In this document: positions 45,347 to 53,418 of the stretch, one piece after another | How positions within the stretch are numbered: the stretch's first letter is position 1 | Layout of the letters: each line of letters starts with the position of its first letter | Assembly: GCA_900114405.1 (NCBI GenBank) | Contig: FOSY01000013.1 | Span: 32,422-96,421, forward strand | DNA from: Lachnospiraceae bacterium KH1T2 | GTDB taxonomy: Bacteria > Bacillota > Clostridia > Lachnospirales > Lachnospiraceae | Direction of reading: 5' to 3' | Length of the DNA stretch: 64,000 nucleotides | Program-made: the position numbers and the translations under genes | Notes under the pieces: generated by a model | What the model was told of the DNA's origin: nothing | The model's database searches: none | What the model saw: only the letters and a program-made list of their open reading frames with translations

Positions 45347-46083
45347 GCGATACAATCAAAGGAAGAATTCACTCTATCGAAACTTTCGGTTCCGTTGACG
45401 GACCTGGTGTAAGATTTGTTATCTTTGTAAAAGGCTGTATGATGCGCTGTCGCTACTGCCACAACGTAGATACATGGAACCCTGAGACCACAGATATGCG
45501 TACTGCCGATGAACTTCTCGATATGGCTGAGCGATACAGAGCCTACTGGGGTAAAGACGGCGGTATCACCGTAAGCGGCGGTGAGCCCCTTCTGCAGATA
45601 GACTTCCTTCTGGATCTTTTCAAAAAAGCCAAGAAGCGTGGTATTAACACTACTATCGATACTGCACTCCAGCCCTTCAGCAGAGAAGAGCCGTTTTTCT
45701 CAAAGTTTAATGAGCTAATGGAATACACCGATTTGCTTTTAGTTGACATAAAGCACATAGACCCAGAGCAGCACAAAAAACTCGTTGCGCAGCCTAATGA
45801 CAATATCCTCGACGGACTCAGATATCTTTCTGAAATCAAGAAACCGGTCTGGATACGTCATGTACTTGTACCGGAATGGACCGACGATGATGTTTCTCTG
45901 CATAAAATGAGAGAATTTATCGATACTCTTTCGAATGTGAAAAAGGTCGAGGTTCTGCCTTATCACGCAATGGGCGAATATAAGTGGGAAGAGCTTGGTA
46001 TACCATATACCCTTAAAGGAATTGAACCTCCTTCTGCCGAGCGCATAAAAAATGCAGAAAAAATATTAGGTTGTATAAAATAA
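45343..46083 (+). CDS. pflA: Pyruvate formate-lyase activating enzyme
   Basis: A 246-residue radical SAM enzyme that installs the glycyl radical on PflB. The cluster motif is 'CMMRCRYCHNVDTW' (CxxxCxxC), preceded by 'ETFGSVDGPGVRFVIFVKGC'; 'ITVSGGEPLLQ' binds SAM, and 'DLLLVDIKHID' and 'WIRHVLVPEWTDD' are typical of PflA. It overlaps the Crp/Fnr gene by four bases (ATGA), forming a two-gene operon, so the regulator and the activase are made together. The substrate gene pflB is nearby on the opposite strand. Confidence 0.96.
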   Translation: MSDTIKGRIHSIETFGSVDGPGVRFVIFVKGCMMRCRYCHNVDTWNPETTDMRTADELLDMAERYRAYWGKDGGITVSGGEPLLQIDFLLDLFKKAKKRGINTTIDTALQPFSREEPFFSKFNELMEYTDLLLVDIKHIDPEQHKKLVAQPNDNILDGLRYLSEIKKPVWIRHVLVPEWTDDDVSLHKMREFIDTLSNVKKVEVLPYHAMGEYKWEELGIPYTLKGIEPPSAERIKNAEKILGCIK

Positions 46084-46124
46084 AAATTTAACAGAATGTT
46101 TATTTTAATCCGTTAAAATGGTGA

Positions 46125-46130
46125 TATAAT
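46125..46130 (+). promoter_or_regulatory. Extended -10 promoter of the 39-codon gene
   Basis: TGATATAAT is an extended -10 element about 50 bases before the start codon. The -35 is weak. TTAATCAA is repeated twice between it and the gene. Confidence 0.5.
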
Positions 46131-46178
46131 TAATCAACGGCAGTCGTCGTTAATCAAATCCGACGGAGGTAAACACTT

Positions 46179-46298
46179 ATGTTAGATACTATAAAGAGAA
46201 TCATTGATGAGATCCTGTTCGGAAAGAGATATGAACTCAAGCCCGTTCGTGTACGAGTTGAGCGATATCCTGACGAAAGATATGGAAGATATAGATAA
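46179..46298 (+). CDS. Putative 39-residue Arg/Tyr-rich small protein
   Basis: A 39-codon ORF with its own extended -10 promoter, a GGAGG ribosome binding site nine bases upstream, and a strong terminator seven bases after the stop. The N-terminal part 'MLDTIKRIIDEILFGKRYEL' can form an amphipathic helix; the tail 'VRVERYPDERYGRYR' is Arg/Tyr-rich. It has every hallmark of an expressed small gene. Function unknown; I recognise no family. Confidence 0.7.
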   Translation: MLDTIKRIIDEILFGKRYELKPVRVRVERYPDERYGRYR

Positions 46299-46304
46299 AA
46301 TATT

Positions 46305-46346
46305 AGGAGCTGTGGAAATGAAATTCAAATTTCCCAGCTCCTTTTT
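46305..46346. terminator. Terminator between the small gene and the transglutaminase gene
   Basis: AGGAGCTG/CAGCTCCT and GGAAAT/ATTTCC stems, followed by five T on the plus strand. The minus-strand side is AT-rich and could serve the convergent gene. Confidence 0.85.
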
Positions 46347-46349
46347 ATG

Positions 46350-48086
46350 TCACTTTATAGTCACTGAATGATCTAAAATATACTTCCCATCACCTGTTGG
46401 AAGTGCTCTCACGCTCACATTTGCGCCTGATGCACCAAGTGAGTCTACCACCTGTGTCAGCACGTTATCTTTCACAAGCCCTTTATCATAGGCATTTGCC
46501 CATTGCCTATACATGTCTTCCCCTTCAATAACGCTGTAAATGTGGTATTTTCCGGTACCGTTCCGCTCAAGTTCTTCCTGAAGATCCTTATAGTAGCCAT
46601 CAATATCTTTTATTATATCCGCCTCACTCAATTCATAATCTTCTAAAGTTGGATATTTTACTGATTCCGTACCGGCATCATTTTCCGAAGTGCTATTGCT
46701 TTCCGCTTCAGTTTCTGTCGGTTCATTCACGGCACTCTCCTGACTTTCAGGAAGCTTCATCATTACTGTCCCGTCACTTCCTACAACGCCCTCAGTTTCA
46801 GAAGGTTCACTTTCCTCAGTTTCAGCCTTGCTTTCTGAGTCATTTCCGGCGATCATGCCTAGTATGTCCGCCACAGAAAGAGTTTCCTCCTCCTGCTCAT
46901 TTTCCGGTTCAAGGTTTCTATAAGTCTCACCATCACAAGGCGGAAGAAGCTTAGCAAGCTCTTTTCTTATATGAGTAGTCCCATAGTCACTGTCTTTTTT
47001 ATTAAAATAATTGTATTGAACTTCATCGCTGCCATCTATATCGTCCCATGTAACATCCACGTTATAGTACTCATTTCCAAGTTTAACGATATTCCACGCG
47101 TGATTTTCGCCTGCTGTTCCATAGCAGTAGTAACATGGTATCCCAAGCTGCTGAAGGCAATACTGAAATGCCCGCGAGTAGCCTGCACACACTGTCGAGC
47201 CATTCACCAGCGCACTATATGCACTCTGGTTCATATCTGCCTTTAAGTCATACTTATTTTTCTTTGCAATGGCGTAGTGTATGGCCTTTTCTTTACCATA
47301 CTCATCACTCTGGGCTCTCGCACCTGACAGTGCATCGCTCACTGCCGACTCAAACGATTTCTTTGCAGAAGATATATTCTCCGCTGTGTCGTTGTATTCA
47401 AGGTCAAGCTCTATACAATTTCCATTTTCTCTATACTTCGCAGAAAATGCTGTATCAAGATAAAAAAGTTCCGGATGATCACATACTACAGCTGTGAATG
47501 CATTCTTAAGTTCATTCGCTGTGATCTCATTTTCTACAGCTTTGAATTTTTCATTCAGCTCATTTGCATTTGCATATATCTGCCGATAAATCTTCTGCGC
47601 ACGCTCATTCAGCATATGATAATAGGGATACATAGTCGAGTTAAATGCAAGCTCATCGCCTGTCGGTCCTGTCTCCAGCGTCTCTTCAAGCTTATCCGCT
47701 ACATCATCCGTCACCGTATCGACATTTTCTTCCACATCATCAAGTCCGCTCTTTGACGCAACACTTTTCGGGATTGCAAGCGCCTCAATCGCAGGCGCTT
47801 CATATGAAGAAGATGCACTATCAACAGTTCCGTCCATATTTTCTTCCGCTGCCGCATCCCCGGAAACAGTGGTTATCTCGCCTTCATCTGCCGAAACAGC
47901 ATTTTGCGGCGTATCCACAGCCCCCATCCCTTCAGCTGCAGCATACGCATTTTTACTATTTTTTTCAGTCGATTCAAAAGGTTCCTGCTGCCAATTTTTA
48001 AGATAAACAGCACTCGCTCCCACTCCTGCGGCAAGGATAAAAGCCACAAGCAATACTATAAGAAAATTAGTGATCAGATTTTTCAA
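46350..48086 (-). CDS. Membrane-anchored transglutaminase-like protein
   Basis: A 578-residue protein. The start is TTG with GGAGG seven bases upstream. One N-terminal helix (4-28) anchors it with the rest outside. Low-complexity Ala/Glu/Ser segments lie at about 40-110 and 395-470. The transglutaminase/protease-like core (about 255-375) has Cys in 'NGSTVCAGYSRAF', His in 'GENHAWNIVKLG' and Asp in 'YYNVDVTWDD', giving the Cys-His-Asp triad. Such proteins may act as wall-associated peptidases or crosslinkers; the substrate is unknown. Its 3' end faces the 39-codon gene. Confidence 0.85.
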   Translation of the reverse strand: MKNLITNFLIVLLVAFILAAGVGASAVYLKNWQQEPFESTEKNSKNAYAAAEGMGAVDTPQNAVSADEGEITTVSGDAAAEENMDGTVDSASSSYEAPAIEALAIPKSVASKSGLDDVEENVDTVTDDVADKLEETLETGPTGDELAFNSTMYPYYHMLNERAQKIYRQIYANANELNEKFKAVENEITANELKNAFTAVVCDHPELFYLDTAFSAKYRENGNCIELDLEYNDTAENISSAKKSFESAVSDALSGARAQSDEYGKEKAIHYAIAKKNKYDLKADMNQSAYSALVNGSTVCAGYSRAFQYCLQQLGIPCYYCYGTAGENHAWNIVKLGNEYYNVDVTWDDIDGSDEVQYNYFNKKDSDYGTTHIRKELAKLLPPCDGETYRNLEPENEQEEETLSVADILGMIAGNDSESKAETEESEPSETEGVVGSDGTVMMKLPESQESAVNEPTETEAESNSTSENDAGTESVKYPTLEDYELSEADIIKDIDGYYKDLQEELERNGTGKYHIYSVIEGEDMYRQWANAYDKGLVKDNVLTQVVDSLGASGANVSVRALPTGDGKYILDHSVTIK

Positions 48087-48259
48087 ACTGATACCTCCCC
48101 CACACTATGCCTTTCAATACTCATAATTTTTATCGGCACAATTACAATTCTTTTATAGATATGAATTTTTTTATAAACTATTTCTGTAATAATAGGCAGG
48201 AAGAAAAAGTAGATGTATAATCAATATATATTCATCTTTATTAAAAAGGAGTGACAATA

Positions 48260-48796
48260 ATGAGCGAAAGTTTTCTTAAATTTGCGAAGGTAAGACCTTC
48301 TGCCACAATTCCTACAAAAGAAAAATTCAATGCCGGATTCGACATCTATGCTGATTTTGAAAAAGACTACATGGCAATTAAGCCTAACGAAACAACACTT
48401 GTACCTACAGGTATCGCATCTGCGCTTTCATCAGATCTTTATCTTCAGGTTCATGAGCGTGGTTCAACGGGTTCTATCGGTATGAAATACAGCGCAGGCG
48501 TTATCGATAGCTCTTACCGCGGCGAGATCTTCATCGCTATCACAAACTGCTCTGATAAAGATATTCTTATATCAAAGCTTCCTGAAGATGAAACCCTTAC
48601 AAAGTATAAGGTTTCTATGGGCTACGGCAAAGAAATGGATGAGTACATCAAAGTTTATCCTTATACAAAGGGTATCGCACAGCTTATCATCCACCGCGTT
48701 CACAACGAAGTTCCTGTTGAGGAAGTTCCTTATGACGAATTAAAGACAATTCCTTCAGACCGCGGAGATGGAAAGCTCGGCTCATCAGGCAAATAA
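48260..48796 (+). CDS. dut: dUTP pyrophosphatase-like protein
   Basis: A 178-residue member of the trimeric dUTPase family, which hydrolyses dUTP to dUMP. The five family motifs appear in order: 'NAGFDIYADF', 'HERGSTGSIGMKY', 'AGVIDSSYRGEI', 'KGIAQLIIHRV' and 'SDRGDGKLGSSGK'. Motif 2 (ERGSTG instead of RSGLA) and motif 5 deviate slightly but keep the basic and glycine positions. ATG at 48260 has GGAG eight bases upstream. It is a single gene with its own terminator; no phage genes are nearby. Confidence 0.87.
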   Translation: MSESFLKFAKVRPSATIPTKEKFNAGFDIYADFEKDYMAIKPNETTLVPTGIASALSSDLYLQVHERGSTGSIGMKYSAGVIDSSYRGEIFIAITNCSDKDILISKLPEDETLTKYKVSMGYGKEMDEYIKVYPYTKGIAQLIIHRVHNEVPVEEVPYDELKTIPSDRGDGKLGSSGK

Positions 48797-48804
48797 AAAT
48801 TAAA

Positions 48805-48839
48805 AAAATTGCAGCAGGTTTCAAGCCCGCTGCAATTTT
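48805..48839. terminator. Bidirectional terminator between dut and the HAD lipoprotein gene
   Basis: AAAATTGCAGC/GCTGCAATTTT stem with inner GG/CC pairs and T runs on both sides. Confidence 0.88.
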
Positions 48840-48845
48840 TCTTTT

Positions 48846-50108
48846 TTATGCTGCTTTATCTGCTGCTTCTTCCGAAGCCTCTTCTGTGCTTTCCTCTGTT
48901 GACTCCTCTTCTGAATCTTTTTCCTGCACTACCGCAACATCATCACCGTAGATAGTTGCGAAATCATCTCTCATGGAAATTGTTTCAAGTCCCATTTCTT
49001 CGCAGGTCTTCTTCATTGAGTCTGCTTTTTCAAGGTTTCCCTTTTCACGTTCGGTATCATCACACAATACCATATATGCCTTGCTCTCATACTTCTCATT
49101 ATTCACAGTATATTGAGCCATTGAAAGATCACCTGAGCTATTGCCGAATGAAAGTACCGGTACTTTTCCTATCTCAAGTGCTATCTCACTTACTTTATTC
49201 ATTTTGATGGTCTTAATGATAAGATCACCGCCAAGGATCACATCATCATCTTTAGAATATACATAGTCAAGACCGTCTGTGTCGCCCTGTCCCTTTGCAA
49301 CCATCGTATAACTCATTCCGATTACTCTATTCTCAGGGATAGGAAGTTTATCATCGATTACGGCACGACATATTGTTCTATCTGAGCCGCTTACTATATA
49401 ACACTGGAAGTCATTTGCATCCAGATACGAAACAAGCGATACCATAGGCTTGTAAAAAGCATCTCCGCGAGTAAGATTTGTAAATCCTTCTGCTTCTGAC
49501 TTCATGAATTCCTTTGTATAATCTTTTAATTCATCGATCGTCATTCCTGCATATGACATTCCTGCATACTTAGCATGCAGTCGTTCATTATTCTCAGGAA
49601 GTTTGCCCGTCTTGATACCCTCTTCAAGCGCTGAAGCAAATTCCTTCATATCTTTCGGAGCTTCATAATTCTCATCATATAAAGCTCTATGAATAAACAT
49701 CATGTACTCAAAGTAAGACGGATACAACTCACCGATTATCGTTCCATCCATGTCAAATACTGCAATCCTGTCCTCGACCGGTATGTATTTATCAGAGCTC
49801 TCATCCGTAACCTCTTCGACATACTTTTTGATCGATTCAGCCGCTGGCGAACCATCTGTCCAATACTCCAACTCAGCTTTTTCGCTAACTTCCTCAGCTT
49901 GAGCCTCTGATGGCGCTTCGCTCTTGCTCTCAGCCGCTTCCTCAGATGATGCCGCTGTCTCAGCCGGTGTTTCTGCCGGTGCTTCTGCCGCCGGTGCTGA
50001 TGACGACGCTGCCGCAGGTGCCTGCGCATTCTTTGCGCCGCAGCCAGACATTAGTAAACTTACAGTCATCAATACGATACCAAGTGATTGCAATTTCTTT
50101 GAATTCAT
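48846..50108 (-). CDS. HAD-family phosphatase lipoprotein
   Basis: A 420-residue extracellular lipoprotein. The signal ends in lipobox 'LLMSGCG', then a long Ala/Pro/Glu/Ser-rich linker (about 25-80). The HAD phosphatase domain has 'IAVFDMDGTIIGELYPS' (nucleophile Asp), 'CYIVSGSDRTICRAV' (motif II) and 'VLSFGNSSGDLSM' (acidic motif IV). A Glu-rich tail ends the protein. Surface HAD phosphatases in clostridia probably scavenge phosphate or process phospholipid headgroups. GGGGGAAATTAA precedes the ATG. Confidence 0.87.
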   Translation of the reverse strand: MNSKKLQSLGIVLMTVSLLMSGCGAKNAQAPAAASSSAPAAEAPAETPAETAASSEEAAESKSEAPSEAQAEEVSEKAELEYWTDGSPAAESIKKYVEEVTDESSDKYIPVEDRIAVFDMDGTIIGELYPSYFEYMMFIHRALYDENYEAPKDMKEFASALEEGIKTGKLPENNERLHAKYAGMSYAGMTIDELKDYTKEFMKSEAEGFTNLTRGDAFYKPMVSLVSYLDANDFQCYIVSGSDRTICRAVIDDKLPIPENRVIGMSYTMVAKGQGDTDGLDYVYSKDDDVILGGDLIIKTIKMNKVSEIALEIGKVPVLSFGNSSGDLSMAQYTVNNEKYESKAYMVLCDDTEREKGNLEKADSMKKTCEEMGLETISMRDDFATIYGDDVAVVQEKDSEEESTEESTEEASEEAADKAA

Positions 50109-50223
50109 TTAATTTCCCCCTCGTTAAATTAATTCTTACACTGCTTATTCAATTTTCGGACTTAAAGTCCAATTTCATTCTATCACAAAACCTTTTCTTT
50201 TAGTCTTAATTAATTGTACAAAA

Positions 50224-50257
50224 AAAGATGACATCGGTTACTTCCGATATCATCTTT
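50224..50257 (-). terminator. HPr-like gene terminator
   Basis: AAAGATGA/TCATCTTT and ATCGG/CCGAT stems, followed on the minus strand by a T run. Confidence 0.85.
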
Positions 50258-50271
50258 GCATTTATCATTAA

Positions 50272-50508
50272 TTAAGCTGCCATATAAGGCTCAAGAGCTT
50301 CGATAATCTCATTAACATCACTCTTCTTAGGATTGATCTCCAGATCGAGTGGCTTAGAAAGGTCCAATGACATAACACCAACTATTGACTTAGCATCAAT
50401 AACTGCCCTTCCGCATGTAAGGTCGAAATCTGCATTAAACTTTGAAATCACCTTTACAAAGGACTTAACTTTTTCTACTGAGTTCAAAATAATTTCTACT
50501 GTATTCAT
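50272..50508 (-). CDS. HPr-like protein lacking the catalytic histidine
   Basis: A 78-residue protein with the HPr fold pattern. The segment 'DAKSIVGVMSLDLSKPLDLE' matches the conserved region around regulatory Ser46 of HPr. The N-terminal part reads 'ILNSVEKVKSFVKVISKFNA' where HPr has GLHARPA, so the phosphocarrier His is absent. It therefore cannot pass phosphate in the PTS; like Crh of Bacillus it could act only through Ser phosphorylation, or have another role. It is monocistronic, with AGGGGATATACAA before the ATG and its own terminator. Confidence 0.82.
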   Translation of the reverse strand: MNTVEIILNSVEKVKSFVKVISKFNADFDLTCGRAVIDAKSIVGVMSLDLSKPLDLEINPKKSDVNEIIEALEPYMAA

Positions 50509-50689
50509 TTGTATATCCCCTAAAGTTTATTATTTTTGTCTGCACCCCTTGCAAACATTTTTTATTATATTGCCAATAGTCAGAAAATTCAAGTCTAAGT
50601 TGTAATATTGTGTTCATCATTCAGTACAACAAGTAGTAGTTTTGCACAATTTTAGAACAGCTTTTCCGCATAACATAATTTTAATTTTG

Positions 50690-51568
50690 TTAATTTTTCT
50701 GAACATGTACATTATAGTACCACTTTATCACAGCTGCTGTTATGACAACACAGTATCCTATCGCGCATAAGGTATTAGGAACTTCTCCAAAAAATGCAAA
50801 TCCAAGCATTCCGGCAAATATAACCTGCGTGTAATCAAATACTGATATTTCCTTCGCCGGAGCAAGCTGATAAGCTCTAGTCACGCAAAACTGCCCCAAT
50901 GCTGCAGCACAGCCTGCAAGTATAAGACATGTCCACTGTCTAATGCTCATCGGTACGTAGTTTATGACCATGCTCGGGATAGCGACCAGCATAGAGAAAA
51001 ATGAGAAGTAAAATACTATTACATTTCCTTTCACACCTATAGTTCCAAGCTTACGCACAAATGTATATGCCGTTCCTGCTCCGAAGCCGCCAAGAAGCCC
51101 CGCAAATGCCGGAATACTTGCAACTCCGGCTGATGGCTGGATTATAAGTATCGCACCTATGAATGCTACAGCCACCATGAACACCTCAAACTTATTCGGA
51201 ACTTCTTTCAATATGAAGATCGACATTATAATTGCGAAAAACGGCGACATTTTATTTAAGATATTTGCATCTGCCAATGCTATATGATCGATCGCCCAGA
51301 AATTCAATATCATTCCGGAAGTTCCGAACAGGCTTCGCATTGCGACGCCAAACCACCCCTCCTTAGAAAGCTTAAACTCCGAAGGCTTTCTTAATAGTGT
51401 TCCTGCAGCTATTATCCCTGCGACAGCGTTTCTGAAAAATACTTTCTGCATCGTCGGCAGATCACCCGACTCCCTCACAAAAAATGCCATCATTGCAAAT
51501 CCAAATGCATCGAGCACTACCATCAATATAGCAAGCGCATGTCGATTCATTTTTTGTTTCTCACTCAT
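50690..51568 (-). CDS. DMT/EamA-family transporter
   Basis: A 292-residue membrane protein with ten hydrophobic helices in two EamA halves ('GFAMMAFFVRESGDLPTMQK', 'SVFDYTQVIFAGMLGFAFFG'). It belongs to the drug/metabolite exporter group often related to RhaT/S-adenosylmethionine-type carriers. The substrate is unknown. Its ATG overlaps the stop of the DeoR gene by four bases, so it is presumably controlled together with that regulator. Confidence 0.9.
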   Translation of the reverse strand: MSEKQKMNRHALAILMVVLDAFGFAMMAFFVRESGDLPTMQKVFFRNAVAGIIAAGTLLRKPSEFKLSKEGWFGVAMRSLFGTSGMILNFWAIDHIALADANILNKMSPFFAIIMSIFILKEVPNKFEVFMVAVAFIGAILIIQPSAGVASIPAFAGLLGGFGAGTAYTFVRKLGTIGVKGNVIVFYFSFFSMLVAIPSMVINYVPMSIRQWTCLILAGCAAALGQFCVTRAYQLAPAKEISVFDYTQVIFAGMLGFAFFGEVPNTLCAIGYCVVITAAVIKWYYNVHVQKN

Positions 51569-52335
51569 TCAATTCTTCCTCCAGCCTGTAATATTTTATT
51601 CCTGACTTCTGCTTCGATCTCAGAATCTGTTATTATCGCGTCGAAGTCTTTCACATCAGCATATTTCATCATTTCCTTACGTCCGTACTTCGTATGATCA
51701 GCCAGGAAATACGTCCTTTCTGCATTTTTAATGAGGTTCGCTTTAAGTATACCCTCTATCTCTCCACCGGCTGAAGCACCGAAGGAGGCATCGATCGCAT
51801 GCCCTCCAAGGAAAATTGCGTCGTAGTGGTATTTTGAAAGGTACTCCACAGTTGCAGTTTCCATACTTCCGCCATACTCAGCCGAGTACAGCCCCGGCGC
51901 CACCCTGAGAGCTATGTTGCTTCTCTGATACACCTCTTCCATCACAGAGAACGAATTAGTCACGACCGTAAAATGCAGATCAGGCAAAAATCTGCACATA
52001 AGAAGCACTGTCGTAGACGTATCTAAATATATCACATCTCCTTCATGTATATGCGCCACAGCTTTTTTTGCTATCTCCACCTTGCATTTATAGAGTACTT
52101 CCTGACGCAGCTCGAAACTTTTGAATGATGGATGCGTATTTCTAAGCGACGCTCCACCATAGAATACATTTACTATCCCCTGCTCTTCCAACACATGAAA
52201 ATCTCTGCGAATCGTCATATCGGAAACGCCAAACTTTTCCACCAGCTCTTTCACGGAAACCTGTGTTTTCTCATTTATAATTTCAACTATCTTTTCTCGT
52301 CTGACAAGCCCGGCAAGCTCATTTTCTTTCTTCAT
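51565..52335 (-). CDS. DeoR-family transcriptional regulator
   Basis: A 256-residue repressor. The N-terminal helix-turn-helix ('VSVKELVEKFGVSDMTIRRD', then 'EEQGIVNVFYGGA') is followed by a sugar-phosphate-isomerase-like sensor domain ('DVIYLDTSTTVLLMCRFL', 'TVVTNSFSV', 'LADHTKYGRKEM'). Such regulators respond to phosphorylated sugars. It is transcribed with the DMT transporter and divergent from a HAD phosphatase. Inverted AT-rich arms at 52402-52435 in the shared promoter region may be its operator. GAGGA precedes the ATG. Confidence 0.94.
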   Translation of the reverse strand: MKKENELAGLVRREKIVEIINEKTQVSVKELVEKFGVSDMTIRRDFHVLEEQGIVNVFYGGASLRNTHPSFKSFELRQEVLYKCKVEIAKKAVAHIHEGDVIYLDTSTTVLLMCRFLPDLHFTVVTNSFSVMEEVYQRSNIALRVAPGLYSAEYGGSMETATVEYLSKYHYDAIFLGGHAIDASFGASAGGEIEGILKANLIKNAERTYFLADHTKYGRKEMMKYADVKDFDAIITDSEIEAEVRNKILQAGGRIE

Positions 52336-52401
52336 AGATCAATTCCTCTAAAGCATTTTGTTTAATCACACACAACTATACCACTTTTTAAGCATAATTA
52401 A

Positions 52402-52435
52402 ACATAAAATAACACTTTTTAGAGTTTATTTATGT
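52402..52435. promoter_or_regulatory. Candidate DeoR operator
   Basis: ACATAAAATAA and TTTATTTATGT form a near-perfect inverted repeat with a 12-base centre, between the divergent deoR-like and HAD genes. It is next to a possible -10 (TATAGT) of the HAD gene. Confidence 0.45.
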
Positions 52436-52476
52436 GCTATAGTAAATGAAAAGCAAGGTTTTCGGAGGGCTCGATA

Positions 52477-53250
52477 ATGAATAAAAAGTACATATTTTTT
52501 GATATTGATGGCACACTTGCAGCCGGTGGTTATGAGCACACTTATATCCCTGAATCTGCCAAGCTTGCCTTAGAGAAATTAAGAGAAGCCGGTCACTTTC
52601 TCAGTATCGCTACAGGTCGTGCGCACTGCATGGCTCTTAGTTTTATGGAGAATCTGGGCTTCGATAACATGGTAAGCGACGGCGGTTATGGACTTACTAT
52701 TAATAAAAAGCTTCTTGGCATACGTCCTCTCCCAAAGGATAAGATAGTAACACTTGTTAACGAATGTGAAGAAAAAAACATCCCATGGGGAATACAGGTA
52801 GATGATTCTCATTTCAGGCTTACACCTGATGACCGCTTTTCTGAAGCTTCCAATGACAAGTACATGAAAACCAAGGTAGTTCCCGGACTCAGACCGGAAA
52901 ACTATGAAAATATCTACAAGATGTATATCGCAGGTACTTATCCTCTGGAAAAAAATCTCACGCACTTAAATGCACTTCCATGGTATCGCTTTCACAAGGA
53001 ATATCTTTTCGTAGAACCTGCCGACAAAGCATATGGCATCCGCAAAATGATGGATTACTTCAAAGCTGATTATAAGGATGCTGTTGTTTTCGGAGATTCC
53101 GGAAACGATCTGTCCATGTTCGTTGACGATTGGACAAAGGTAGCAATGGGAAATGCCATTCCTGAATTAAAGGAAAAGGCTGATTACGTAACGACAGATG
53201 TAGATAAAGATGGTATATATAATGCCTGCAAAGCACTCAATTTATTTTAA
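52477..53250 (+). CDS. Cof-type HAD phosphatase
   Basis: A 257-residue cytoplasmic phosphatase of HAD subfamily IIB. 'YIFFDIDGTLAAGGYEHT' holds the nucleophile, 'SIATGRAHCMALSF' motif II, 'KAYGIRKMMDYF' motif III Lys and 'VVFGDSGNDLSMFVDD' motif IV. Cof proteins hydrolyse small sugar phosphates or similar metabolites. GGAGG is ten bases upstream. It is divergent from the DeoR/DMT operon, suggesting a shared sugar-phosphate signal. Confidence 0.92.
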   Translation: MNKKYIFFDIDGTLAAGGYEHTYIPESAKLALEKLREAGHFLSIATGRAHCMALSFMENLGFDNMVSDGGYGLTINKKLLGIRPLPKDKIVTLVNECEEKNIPWGIQVDDSHFRLTPDDRFSEASNDKYMKTKVVPGLRPENYENIYKMYIAGTYPLEKNLTHLNALPWYRFHKEYLFVEPADKAYGIRKMMDYFKADYKDAVVFGDSGNDLSMFVDDWTKVAMGNAIPELKEKADYVTTDVDKDGIYNACKALNLF

Positions 53251-53279
53251 TCACGAACGGTGTCTTGACTAAAGTGTAT

Positions 53280-53318
53280 AAGCCTTCTGTGGATCGATGA
53301 TTCACAGGAGGCTTTTTT
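53280..53318 (+). terminator. Terminator of the Cof-type phosphatase gene
   Basis: AAGCCT/AGGCTT and CTGTG/CACAG stems followed by a T run. Confidence 0.88.
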
Positions 53319-53418
53319 ATGTATGCTTAAAATATATCAATAATGTGTTGCGTTGACGCTTTAACGTGTTATAATAATAGAGTATATTATATGTAGAAAC
53401 CTTGGAAAGGGGATTTTT

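Noticed and set aside
40488..46083. Classical pflBA operon
   Set aside because: pflB and pflA are on opposite strands, separated by an NlpC/P60 gene and the regulator. They can only be linked by shared regulation.
48260..48796. Prophage marker (dUTPase)
   Set aside because: No integrase, structural or lysis genes are nearby, and the neighbours are ordinary chromosomal genes.
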